Shown piece by piece: positions 7,571 to 14,111 of a stretch of 14,111 nucleotides of DNA. The stretch's first letter is position 1. Each line of letters begins with the position of its first letter. Origin of the DNA: an uncultured Gammaproteobacteria bacterium (GTDB lineage Bacteria > Pseudomonadota > Gammaproteobacteria > GCA-001735895); contig CALZHS010000005.1 in NCBI GenBank assembly GCA_945787265.1, positions 1 to 14,111 of the forward strand. The letters are read 5' to 3'. A program made the position numbers and the translations under genes. The notes under the pieces were generated by a model, which was not told where the DNA came from, ran no database searches, and worked only from the letters and a program-made list of their open reading frames with translations.

Positions 7571-8696
7571 GCATCCCCTTTATTTCCTGCAAACCTAGCT
7601 GATATTTTTCGCTGCGCCGACTGCGGTCGTGAAATGCGCCTACCAGCTGTCCGCAGGCAGCATCGATGTCGTCTCCGCGCGCACGCCGGGTGACCGTCAC
7701 GATTCCCTTACCCGCGGTATAGTCACGAAAACGGTCGATCGCCTGCTGCTCCGAGCAGCGATAGATGGCATAAGGATAAGGATTGAAAGGAATCAGGTTC
7801 AACTTACAGGGTATATCCCTGATGAGTTCAACCAGTTGACGCGCGTGCTCGAGGCTGTCGTTGACGCCGTCCAGCATGACGTACTCAAAAGTTATCTTGC
7901 GGCTCTTGTAGCCGTCGATATAACCATGGCAGGCGCGCAGTAATTCGCGTATCGGGTATTTCCTGTTGATCGGGACCAGCTGGTTGCGCAACCGATCATT
8001 GGGTGCATGCAGCGATACCGCCAGCGCAACATCGGTTGACTGCTCGAGCTTTTCTATCGCCGGGACCACACCAGCGGTGCTGATCGTGACCCGCCGTTTG
8101 CTCAAGGCGTAACCATAGTCATCACACATCATATCGACCGCGGCGATGACCGCATCGAAATTCAGTAGCGGCTCACCCATTCCCATCATGACGACGTTGG
8201 TAACGCCCTGTGCATGGCCCTCGGCCAAAAGGCTGTGGTGCGCAAAATTCAGTTGGGCGATTATTTCGGCGGTTGTCAGATTGCGATTAAATCCCTGCTT
8301 CGCGGTTGCACAGAAGCTGCAGTTCAAGGTGCAGCCGAGTTGCGAGGATACGCAAAGCGTCATACGCGATTTTTCCGGGATTAATACGCACTCGATCGCG
8401 TTGTCGCTATCGTCGACGCTCAGCAACCATTTGCGCGTACCGTCGGCCGCACGCTGATGGGTCAGTATCCCGGGACGCTTGATGCAGCAATTCGCATGCA
8501 AAAACTCGCGCAGGCTTTTGGACATGTCCGTCATCAGGCTGAAGTCGGTAATGCCGCGCTGGTGTACCCACTGCATCAACTGCCGCGCGCGAAACGGCTT
8601 TTCTCCATTGGAGACAAAGAATGTTTCGAGCGCAGCTCGATTGAAATCGAGCAAATTTATTTTGTCAGTCGTGGGCATCGGATTAGACACGGGCAC
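7557..8696 (-). CDS. rlmN: Dual-specificity 23S rRNA (A2503)/tRNA (A37) C2-methyltransferase RlmN
   Basis: RlmN is a radical-SAM enzyme that methylates C2 of A2503 in 23S rRNA and A37 in some tRNAs, supporting decoding accuracy. The 379 residues (E. coli 384) carry the cluster motif CTLNCSFC with Cys122, Cys126 and Cys129. The two mechanistic cysteines are at Cys115 (TLCVSSQ) and Cys348 (DAACGQL), with the same spacing as E. coli Cys118/Cys355. NVVMMGMGEPLLN (167-179) is the GGEP-like SAM-binding segment. The start is uncertain: GTG 8694-8696 gives the full frame, GTG at 8688-8690 and ATG at 8676-8678 are alternatives, and none has a strong Shine-Dalgarno. It appears to be the first gene of the long minus-strand operon. 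Confidence 0.94.
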   Translation of the reverse strand: MPVSNPMPTTDKINLLDFNRAALETFFVSNGEKPFRARQLMQWVHQRGITDFSLMTDMSKSLREFLHANCCIKRPGILTHQRAADGTRKWLLSVDDSDNAIECVLIPEKSRMTLCVSSQLGCTLNCSFCATAKQGFNRNLTTAEIIAQLNFAHHSLLAEGHAQGVTNVVMMGMGEPLLNFDAVIAAVDMMCDDYGYALSKRRVTISTAGVVPAIEKLEQSTDVALAVSLHAPNDRLRNQLVPINRKYPIRELLRACHGYIDGYKSRKITFEYVMLDGVNDSLEHARQLVELIRDIPCKLNLIPFNPYPYAIYRCSEQQAIDRFRDYTAGKGIVTVTRRARGDDIDAACGQLVGAFHDRSRRSEKYQLGLQEIKGMRVAN

Positions 8697-8733
8697 TCAG
8701 GCTCAGCCAAACATGATTCCCCGGCCTAGGCAG

Positions 8734-8746
8734 TCAACCGGGTTGA
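8734..8746. promoter_or_regulatory. 13-bp palindrome upstream of rlmN
   Basis: TCAACC and GGTTGA are perfect 6-bp arms around a single central G. It lies 38 bases in front of the rlmN start and 4 bases from a second palindrome. It could be an operator or an early-transcript element; no regulator is identified. Confidence 0.4.
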
Positions 8747-8750
8747 TCGC

Positions 8751-8771
8751 CGAATTTTACGCATAAATTCG
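8751..8771. promoter_or_regulatory. 21-bp inverted repeat overlapping a possible rlmN -10 box
   Basis: Arms CGAATTT (8751-8757) and AAATTCG (8765-8771) are perfectly complementary around a 7-base spacer. On the minus strand it contains TAAAAT (8754-8759), a 5/6 match to the sigma70 -10 box, though the -35 position is poor. A repressor bound here could block transcription of the rlmN operon. This is inference from symmetry and position. Confidence 0.4.
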
Positions 8772-8844
8772 ACTCAGTAGAAGTGAAATGCGGTCAGTTA
8801 TCGGGTATTTGGGGGCTTTTGGGGCGTTTTCCTTGTAAAACAGC

Positions 8845-8872
8845 TTGTTAGGTCTTGGCAGCCAGATATAAT
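8845..8872 (+). promoter_or_regulatory. Sigma70-type promoter for thrC
   Basis: TTGTTA (8845-8850, 4/6 match to the -35 box) and a perfect TATAAT (8867-8872) are separated by 16 bases. The expected transcript start near 8879 lies about 32 bases before the thrC ATG. I see no leader peptide or attenuator hairpin in that short leader. Confidence 0.65.
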
Positions 8873-8910
8873 TCGCTTTTTTTGCAGCTTTGGCAGGCCC
8901 CAGGCCCCGC

Positions 8911-10392
8911 ATGATTTTCACCGAAACCCGAGGCAATGACGGCAAGCACCAGGCACGCCTGAGCTTTTCCGGAGCGCTGCAGTCTCCGATTGCCTCGTTT
9001 GGCGGAATTTACAGCCCCGAGTCCATGCCGCCGCTCGACCCCGACTTCCTGGGCGCCCACCTCGACAGTTCATACAAGAAACTGGCGCTCGCCCTGCTAC
9101 AGCACCTCGGTATCGATATCGACACGCAGGTTTTGCGCCAGGCACTTGATTTGTACGATCGTTTCGACGACGCGACAGATCCGGTACCGGTGGTCAAGCT
9201 GGATCAAAAACTGTATGTCAGCGAGCTCTACCATGGGCCGACTCGCGCCTTCAAGGACATGGCGTTACAACCCTTTGGCCTGATACTGTCGGCGCTCGCG
9301 CAACAGCAACAAAAACAATACCTGATCCTGACTGCAACCAGCGGAGACACGGGTCCGGCAGCGTTGGAGACGTTTCGTAACCGTGCCAACATCCGTGTTG
9401 CCTGCCTGTACCCGGATGGTGGTACCTCCGACGTGCAGCGCCTGCAAATGGTTACCGAGGACGCGCCCAATATCAAGGTAATCGGCATTCGCGGCAATTT
9501 CGACGACGCGCAGTCAGCGCTTAAATCGCTACTCTCTTCGAAAACTTTTAACCAGCGCTTATGTGCATTAAAGATATCCCTGTCAGCCGCCAACTCGGTT
9601 AATTTCGGGCGCATCATTTTCCAGATGATCTACCAGTTTCATTGCTACCTGGCGTTGGTACGTCAACAGGCGATTACGCTGGGCGAAGGTATCGTGCTGC
9701 ATATTCCCAGCGGCAATTTTGGCAATGCGCTGGGCGCTTACTATGCGCATCGTCTCGGTTTGCCGATCACTAAAATCGCAATCGCGTCCAACGCCAATAA
9801 CGTGCTAACCGAATGGATTCAAACCGGTCGCTACGACCTGAGTCACCGCGCCCTGATCACCACGACTTCACCGGCGATGGATATTCTCAAATCATCCAAT
9901 GTTGAACGCGTGCTGTTTGACCTGTTCGGTGCAACCCGCACCCGGGAACTGATGCAGCAGCTCGATGAGCTGGGCTGGTACCAGCTCGAGCCGCAGGAGC
10001 ATGAGCAGGTTACCGGTATATTTGCGGCCGATTTTTGTTCGGACAGCGAAGGTAAAGAGTACATCCGGCAGACTTTTGCGCAGGGATACCTGCTGGATCC
10101 ACACACGGCAACCTGCCTGAAAACCTGTCAGTCTGAGCCCTTCATGGACCAGGTCAATCTTATTTATTCGACCGCGGAATGGACCAAGTTCGCCTCGGTT
10201 ATGGACAACGCGATTAATGGAAACGAACCGGATTCGGACCAGGCGGCACTGGAATCAGTTGCGACCGCCGCCGGCATCGAGGTACCCGAAGTCATCGCAC
10301 AGTTATTCGAGAAACCTATCGCTCACCCCGACGTCGTCGATAAGCAGGACATTGAAAGCGAGATTTTGAAATTCCTGGAATCGGAGCGCTAG
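8911..10392 (+). CDS. thrC: Threonine synthase
   Basis: ThrC converts O-phosphohomoserine to threonine using pyridoxal phosphate; it is the last step of threonine synthesis in the cytosol. The 493 residues place it in the long E. coli/yeast-type class. Lys115 in YHGPTRAFKDMA forms the cofactor Schiff base. TSGDTGPA (143-150) and SGNFGN (267-272) are substrate and PLP phosphate loops. The N-terminus is typical (FTETRGNDGK, then FGGIYSPE). I chose ATG 8911 over an in-frame TTG at 8890 because residue alignment starts there and it leaves a normal leader after the TATAAT box; the Shine-Dalgarno is weak either way. Its TAG stop shares CTAG with the stop of the opposing exporter gene. hom, which supplies the pathway, lies about 1.7 kb away on the other strand. 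Confidence 0.94.
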   Translation: MIFTETRGNDGKHQARLSFSGALQSPIASFGGIYSPESMPPLDPDFLGAHLDSSYKKLALALLQHLGIDIDTQVLRQALDLYDRFDDATDPVPVVKLDQKLYVSELYHGPTRAFKDMALQPFGLILSALAQQQQKQYLILTATSGDTGPAALETFRNRANIRVACLYPDGGTSDVQRLQMVTEDAPNIKVIGIRGNFDDAQSALKSLLSSKTFNQRLCALKISLSAANSVNFGRIIFQMIYQFHCYLALVRQQAITLGEGIVLHIPSGNFGNALGAYYAHRLGLPITKIAIASNANNVLTEWIQTGRYDLSHRALITTTSPAMDILKSSNVERVLFDLFGATRTRELMQQLDELGWYQLEPQEHEQVTGIFAADFCSDSEGKEYIRQTFAQGYLLDPHTATCLKTCQSEPFMDQVNLIYSTAEWTKFASVMDNAINGNEPDSDQAALESVATAAGIEVPEVIAQLFEKPIAHPDVVDKQDIESEILKFLESER

Positions 10393-11606
10393 CTTTCCGG
10401 CTCGAGACCGGCTTCGGTCCACTTGATAATCAGCAGGCTGGCGAATCCAAGTATCGCGAATCCAGCCACCAGCGGCAAAATGGTCTCGTTATAGGCGTTG
10501 GCAATGATGATCCCAAACACAACGGAGATCAGGGTTGATAGCGAACCTACGACTGCCGATCCAAGACCCGCAATGTGCCCGAGCGGCTCCATCGCGAGCG
10601 CATTCAGGTTTCCAAACAGAATGCCAAAGAAAAAGAATACGCCGAGCAGGTACAACATGAAAAGGTAAAGGTCGGGATGACCATCGAAATAAGCCGCACA
10701 CAGCAAAAACGGAAATGACAGCAAGCAGATAGACTGGAGCGCGAATCGTGACAGGCGCCTCATGCCGAAGCGCATCACCAGGCGCGCGTTTACCAGCGAT
10801 GCACAACCAATCGCGCAGGCGAGAATACCGAAATAAAGCGGAAACAGGTCGAATAACTCGTACTGTACCTGGAAAATCTGCTGGGAGCTGCTGAGGTACC
10901 CGAGGAAAGCGCCAAATATAAAACCCATCGTCAGCGTGTAGCCCAGCGCGGCCCGGTCTCTGAGTATGGCCTGAACATCGAGTGCCAGTTTGAAGAAAGA
11001 AAACTGAATCCGGTTTTTACGGGCCAGTGTCTCGGGCTGACGCAACCAGAACCATGATACGACTATCAGCACCAACGCCAGGAACATGGCAAAGATCCAG
11101 TGCCAACTGGCCAGTTTGAGAATCAGCTGGCCCACCGCGGGTGCAAATACCGGAACCAGGATAAACACGGTCATCACGAAAGACATGACTCTGGCCATTT
11201 CGCGGCCCTTGAATTGATCGCGAACCAGCGCAATCGATACGATGCGCGGCCCCGAGGCGCCCAGTCCCTGCAGGAATCGACCCAGCAACATCTGCTCGAA
11301 ATCAGCTGCAAGGATGGAAAGCAGGCATCCCAGCGCGAACACCGCAAAACCCGAGATAATGGACGGACGACGACCGATCGAATCTGACAGCGGGCCAAAA
11401 AATATCTGCCCGAAGGCCATGCCCGCAAAAAATATCGAGATCACGTATTGGCTGTCATTAATCTGCTGCACACCGAGATCGGCCGCAATCTCCGGCAGTG
11501 CCGGCAACATCGCATCGATCGAGAGTGCGACCAGCGATATGATCAATGCAATGAGAATAACAAACTCGATAAATCCGGGAGTTCGGCCGGTTGAACGGGG
11601 ATTCAT
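10389..11606 (-). CDS. MFS drug-resistance exporter, Bcr/CflA family
   Basis: This is an inner-membrane proton-coupled antiporter of the 12-helix DHA1 type, 405 residues. Family features are LSIDAMLPALPEIAADLGV in and after helix 1, the loop 2-3 motif A GPLSDSIGRRP, and VFILVPVFAPAVGQLIL in helix 5 (motif C-like). Bcr/CflA members export bicyclomycin, chloramphenicol, sulfonamides or, for E. coli Bcr, cysteine; the substrate here cannot be read from sequence. ATG at 11604-11606 gives a family-like N-terminus. An in-frame TTG at 11642 would add 12 residues overlapping the acetyltransferase gene and has no Shine-Dalgarno. It follows that gene by 19 bases, so it is probably the last member of a hom-GNAT-MFS transcript. 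It ends convergent with thrC with no terminator between. Confidence 0.88.
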   Translation of the reverse strand: MNPRSTGRTPGFIEFVILIALIISLVALSIDAMLPALPEIAADLGVQQINDSQYVISIFFAGMAFGQIFFGPLSDSIGRRPSIISGFAVFALGCLLSILAADFEQMLLGRFLQGLGASGPRIVSIALVRDQFKGREMARVMSFVMTVFILVPVFAPAVGQLILKLASWHWIFAMFLALVLIVVSWFWLRQPETLARKNRIQFSFFKLALDVQAILRDRAALGYTLTMGFIFGAFLGYLSSSQQIFQVQYELFDLFPLYFGILACAIGCASLVNARLVMRFGMRRLSRFALQSICLLSFPFLLCAAYFDGHPDLYLFMLYLLGVFFFFGILFGNLNALAMEPLGHIAGLGSAVVGSLSTLISVVFGIIIANAYNETILPLVAGFAILGFASLLIIKWTEAGLEPES

Positions 11607-11625
11607 CTCGCCACTGGCCCGACGC

Positions 11626-12075
11626 CTATCGAGGCGCTGCAAACGTCATTTTCAGACAACTGGCAGTGTCTGGACAAAGCGATGCAAATTGACGGGTTTT
11701 TGCAATAGCGGACGGGACTTCGATACGATCAATTCGCTTGAAACCCAGATTTTCAAAGTAGGTCCCGGCAGTTTCGGTCAGTAAATAAACCGTCTCCCGG
11801 CCCTCGGATTCAGCGAGCCTGACCAGGTATTCGATGATACTCCTGGCAAGACCACGGCTGCGATACTGTTCGTGCACAACCACGGAGCGCAGCAGCGCAT
11901 CGTTTGCGGCAGGTTCGAGCCCTCCGGCAGCGATCAAATCGTCATCGTCAAAGATCCCACAGAAATTTCGGGCCTGTTCTGCACAATCCTCCGCCGGTAA
12001 ATTATTGCGACGCAGCAGGTTTTCCAGCTGTGCCAGGTCAGCGGCCCGAAGCCTGACTATCGAACTGACAGCCAA
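11626..12075 (-). CDS. GNAT N-acetyltransferase, ArsN2-like
   Basis: The 149-residue protein has the GNAT fold: LRSVVVHEQYRSRGLAR (62-78) contains the acetyl-CoA pyrophosphate loop (YRSRGLA), and YLLTETAGTYFENLGFKRI (97-115) is the strand 5/motif B region. The C-terminal part, IDRIEVPSAIAKT then FASLCPDTASCLKM, closely recalls the ArsN2 type of acetyltransferases found near arsenic-resistance genes. ArsN1 relatives acetylate amino-acid analogues such as phosphinothricin and arsinothricin; the ArsN2 substrate is unsettled. No arsenic gene (arsR, arsB, arsC, arsM) is visible. The start is TTG at 12073-12075 with AGGAG ten bases upstream; no in-frame ATG precedes the conserved part. It is 18 bases after hom and 19 before the exporter, suggesting co-transcription. 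Confidence 0.82.
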   Translation of the reverse strand: MAVSSIVRLRAADLAQLENLLRRNNLPAEDCAEQARNFCGIFDDDDLIAAGGLEPAANDALLRSVVVHEQYRSRGLARSIIEYLVRLAESEGRETVYLLTETAGTYFENLGFKRIDRIEVPSAIAKTRQFASLCPDTASCLKMTFAAPR

Positions 12076-12093
12076 GTCGCCGACACTCCTGTC

Positions 12094-13410
12094 CTAGTCA
12101 CCGTCGAGCGTCTCAACGCGAATCCTGTGGACATCACCGTGTACAACCTCAAGCCGCTTGATTGCGTCAATCGCGTCTACCATTTGCTGTTCCTGGATCC
12201 TCTGCGTCAGCATGATAATTGTCGCCCGCGTGACCCCGGATTCAGGCTCTTTTTGCAATACCGCTTCGATAGAAATTTCCTTATCCCCCATGATGCGGGT
12301 GATTTCAGCCAAAACACCGGGGCGATCATCGGCACGCATGCGTAAATAGTAGGCGGTTTGAGTCTCGGTGATCGGTAGGATTGGCAGATCGACAATTTGA
12401 TCAGGCTGGAAAGCCAGGTGTGGCACCCGGTTCTGTGCATCGGTGGTGATGGTGCGGGCGACGTCGATAATATCTGCGATTACCGCGGATGCGGTGGGAT
12501 CGGCCCCTGCCCCGGCACCGTAGTAGAGCGAAGGCCCGAGCCTGTCGGCCTGCACCAGCACCGCGTTCATGACACCGTCCACATTAGCGATCAATCTTTT
12601 TTCCGGAATCAGGGTCGGATGAACGCGCATTTCGATACCGGCCTGGGTACGACGTGCAACGCCCAGGTGCTTGATGCGATAACCAAGTTGACCGGCATAG
12701 ACTACATCCTCGGTCGAAATATCGCTTATACCCTCGGTGTAAACCTTGTCGAACTGCAGTGGGATACCGAAGGCAATCGACGCCAGGATGCAGAGTTTAT
12801 GGGCCGCGTCAATTCCCTCGACGTCAAATGTTGGATCCGCCTCGGCATAGCCCAGTTGCTGGGCCTCACGCAGTACGTCGTCAAAATCACGACCCTTATC
12901 GCGCATTTCCGTGAGTATGAAGTTACCGGTACCGTTGATAATTCCGGCAACCGACTGGATGTGATTCGCACTTAGACCCTCGCGAATCGATTTGATGATC
13001 GGAATACCCCCGGCGACTGCAGCCTCGAACACAACATTGACGCCCCTTTTCTGGGCCGCGGCAAATATTTCGTTGCCGTGTATCGCGATCAACGCCTTGT
13101 TGGCGGTCACCACGTGTTTGCCTTTTTCGATCGCCTGCATCACCAGTTCGAGCGCCGGATCATAGCCACCGATAAGCTCGATGACGATATCGATTTCGGG
13201 ATTGTTGATAACTTCGAAGGGATCATCAACGAGATCGATGTCTCCGCTACCCGGCGGCATTCCAGCCGCGATATTGCGCCTCGACGCCTGGATAATTTCT
13301 ATTTTTCGCCCTGCCCGACGCGCGATTTCAGCTGCATTATTCTTTAACACCATCGCGGTGCTGGCACCGACGGTACCGACACCTAGCAAACCCAGTTTTA
13401 CCGGTTTCAA
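12094..13410 (-). CDS. hom: Homoserine dehydrogenase
   Basis: Hom reduces aspartate semialdehyde to homoserine with NAD(P)H, the branch point to threonine and methionine. The 438 residues have a Rossmann motif GVGTVG (10-15), TANKALIAIHG (102-112) with catalytic Lys105, and EAAVAGGIPIIK (129-140). GTGNFILTEM (160-169) and EADPTFDVEGIDAAHKL (190-206) with Lys205 follow. The C-terminal ACT domain from about residue 350 (YYLRMRADDRPGVLAEI) is the usual threonine-feedback site. It is a monofunctional enzyme, unlike the aspartokinase fusions ThrA/MetL of E. coli. The start is TTG at 13408-13410 with GGAGA about eight bases upstream; MKPVKLGLLG matches Pseudomonas Hom. Downstream at tight spacing are a GNAT enzyme and an exporter, not thrC. 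Confidence 0.95.
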   Translation of the reverse strand: MKPVKLGLLGVGTVGASTAMVLKNNAAEIARRAGRKIEIIQASRRNIAAGMPPGSGDIDLVDDPFEVINNPEIDIVIELIGGYDPALELVMQAIEKGKHVVTANKALIAIHGNEIFAAAQKRGVNVVFEAAVAGGIPIIKSIREGLSANHIQSVAGIINGTGNFILTEMRDKGRDFDDVLREAQQLGYAEADPTFDVEGIDAAHKLCILASIAFGIPLQFDKVYTEGISDISTEDVVYAGQLGYRIKHLGVARRTQAGIEMRVHPTLIPEKRLIANVDGVMNAVLVQADRLGPSLYYGAGAGADPTASAVIADIIDVARTITTDAQNRVPHLAFQPDQIVDLPILPITETQTAYYLRMRADDRPGVLAEITRIMGDKEISIEAVLQKEPESGVTRATIIMLTQRIQEQQMVDAIDAIKRLEVVHGDVHRIRVETLDGD

Positions 13411-13453
13411 TCAAAGTCTCCAGAAGTCGCCGCAGGGGGTTTTCGAGGGCGCA

Positions 13454-13482
13454 ACAGTAAGAAAACTATACTCGACTGTCAA
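13454..13482 (-). promoter_or_regulatory. Sigma70-type promoter for hom
   Basis: On the minus strand a perfect -35 box TTGACA (plus strand 13477-13482) is followed, after 17 bases, by TACTGT (13454-13459), which keeps the key TA...T positions of the -10 box. The expected start near 13447 gives a leader of about 37 bases containing the hom Shine-Dalgarno. Confidence 0.6.
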
Positions 13483-13505
13483 CCACATGCGCCAATTAGA
13501 GAGCA

Positions 13506-13534
13506 TTGAACAGGCTACCGATTTACATTATTCT
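13506..13534 (+). promoter_or_regulatory. Possible promoter for the Mth938-domain gene
   Basis: TTGAAC (13506-13511) and TATTCT (13529-13534) are each 4/6 matches to the sigma70 boxes and are spaced by exactly 17 bases. The predicted transcript start, about 13541, falls next to the ATG at 13542, implying a leaderless or nearly leaderless mRNA. Confidence 0.4.
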
Positions 13535-13541
13535 GACGCGC

Positions 13542-13925
13542 ATGCCGCTCGCCGAAGATATCATCACCAGCAGTCATCGAATCACCGCCTATGACAGGGG
13601 CACGATCAGCGTAAACGAGGAGATATATAGCCAAAGCCTGGTCATGACCGCCGATTCCATTCTGTGTCCGTGGCCGGTTTCGTCGCTCGAGTATCTCGAT
13701 GCCGATAGCCTGGCGCCAATATTCGAGTCAAACCCGACGGTGGTTCTGCTCGGCACGGGCGAACGCCAGGTGTTTCCGGATGCCAGGATATTCGCACAGT
13801 TCGGCGAGCGCGGCATCGGCCTCGAGGTCATGGACAACGGCGCCCTGTGCCGCACCTTCAACATCCTCGTCGCCGAAGACCGCGACGTCACCGCCGCCAT
13901 CATCCTCACCCCCCCAAGCACCTGA
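13542..13925 (+). CDS. Mth938-like domain (DUF498/NDUFAF3-type) protein
   Basis: The product is a 127-residue single-domain protein. TAYDRGTISVNEEIYSQSLV is the N-terminal strand region, PTVVLLGTGERQVFP (residues 66-80) is the family hallmark, and GIGLEVMDNGALCRTFNILVAEDRDVTAAII is the typical C-terminal half. Relatives include archaeal Mth938 and mitochondrial NDUFAF3, a complex I assembly factor; the bacterial proteins have no established function. I chose ATG 13542 because the alignable region starts just after it. An in-frame TTG at 13506 would lie inside the proposed -35 box. No Shine-Dalgarno precedes the ATG. The TGA stop at 13923-13925 follows a run of seven C (13909-13915), so the last few residues are sensitive to sequencing error. 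It is transcribed away from hom. Confidence 0.85.
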   Translation: MPLAEDIITSSHRITAYDRGTISVNEEIYSQSLVMTADSILCPWPVSSLEYLDADSLAPIFESNPTVVLLGTGERQVFPDARIFAQFGERGIGLEVMDNGALCRTFNILVAEDRDVTAAIILTPPST

Positions 13926-13938
13926 CTCGCAATTACCA

Positions 13939-13954
13939 GGCCGACATTCCGGCC
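13939..13954. other. GC-rich hairpin after the Mth938-domain gene
   Basis: GGCCG (13939-13943) and CGGCC (13950-13954) form a 5-bp stem with a 6-base loop, 13 bases beyond the stop codon. No T-run follows, so it is at best a weak or factor-assisted terminator. Confidence 0.25.
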
Positions 13955-14054
13955 CTCAATTCGTCCCAACGCTGCACAGGCAACCGAAGACACTCATGAC
14001 GACTGACCGGGTGGCCTACGGCTTCCTGAAAAATGCTTGTTTTTAAAGGGCACG

Positions 14055-14109
14055 GCGATACTCGACATCCTTGTCTCGGATCGCCTCAGGCCGCATCCTT
14101 GCGGCCTGA
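14055..14109. repeat. Two tandem hairpins sharing a CATCCTTG core
   Basis: The first is an imperfect hairpin at 14055-14084, with outer stem GCGAT/ATCGC and inner stem GACA/TGTC. The second, at 14086-14109, is a perfect 9-bp stem TCAGGCCGC/GCGGCCTGA with loop ATCCTT. Both have CATCCTTG at the apex (14066-14073 and 14094-14101), 28 bases apart. This looks like the edge of a REP-like palindromic array that continues beyond the window. It may also end transcription of the preceding gene; any T-tail would lie outside the window. The rest of 13926-14054 holds only the small GC hairpin and no gene I can support. Confidence 0.55.
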
Positions 14110-14111
14110 CC

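Noticed and set aside
8890..8910. Upstream TTG start for thrC adding seven residues.
   Set aside because: The extension is outside the conserved N-terminus and would leave a leader of only about 11 bases after the TATAAT promoter.
13997..14047. Short 16-codon plus-strand frame beginning MTTDRVAYG.
   Set aside because: No clear Shine-Dalgarno, no family resemblance and too short to support as a gene.
13926..14111. A small RNA gene in the terminal non-coding stretch.
   Set aside because: Only hairpins are visible; no promoter of quality or known RNA signature could be supported.

Overview
The window reads as chromosomal DNA of a gammaproteobacterium, probably an uncultured marine or free-living lineage. 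The reasons are the block rlmN-pilW-rodZ-hisS-yfgM-bamB-der, which is a gammaproteobacterial signature order, and protein sequences that I recall as close to Escherichia and Pseudomonas homologues (HisS, RlmN, Hom). Base composition is moderate (roughly half G+C). Genes are densely packed and non-ATG starts (GTG, TTG) are frequent. I see no tRNA, rRNA, insertion sequence, integrase or CRISPR array.

Left part (1-8696, all minus strand, so it reads right to left): rlmN (23S rRNA/tRNA methyltransferase), pilW (TPR lipoprotein for type IV pili), rodZ (cell-shape protein), hisS (histidyl-tRNA synthetase), yfgM (periplasmic ancillary protein), bamB (outer-membrane assembly lipoprotein) and der (ribosome-assembly GTPase). 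Spacings run from small overlaps to about 17 bases, so this looks like one long operon. The usual ispG gene between rodZ and hisS is absent. der carries an in-frame TGA at codon 221 while the rest of its reading frame is intact, which is the most striking anomaly here. Downstream on the same strand follow a standalone ParA-type ATPase and the first 160 codons of a YfaZ-family outer-membrane protein that runs off the window edge.

Middle (8697-8910): a divergent regulatory region with a consensus -10 box for thrC on the plus strand and two adjacent palindromes in front of rlmN on the minus strand.

Right part: thrC (threonine synthase, plus) converges on a minus-strand set hom - GNAT acetyltransferase (ArsN2-like) - MFS exporter (Bcr/CflA type). 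hom and thrC give two steps of threonine synthesis but are not in the usual hom-thrC tandem; instead hom is followed at short spacing by an acetyltransferase and an efflux pump. thrC and the exporter gene end tail to tail with stop codons sharing one CTAG. Divergent from hom is a small Mth938-domain protein, possibly read from a leaderless transcript. The window ends in two tandem hairpins that share a CATCCTTG core.

Most of the window is ordinary housekeeping content. The points worth a second look are the der internal stop, the hom-GNAT-exporter linkage, the orphan ParA, the missing ispG and the small palindromic elements.
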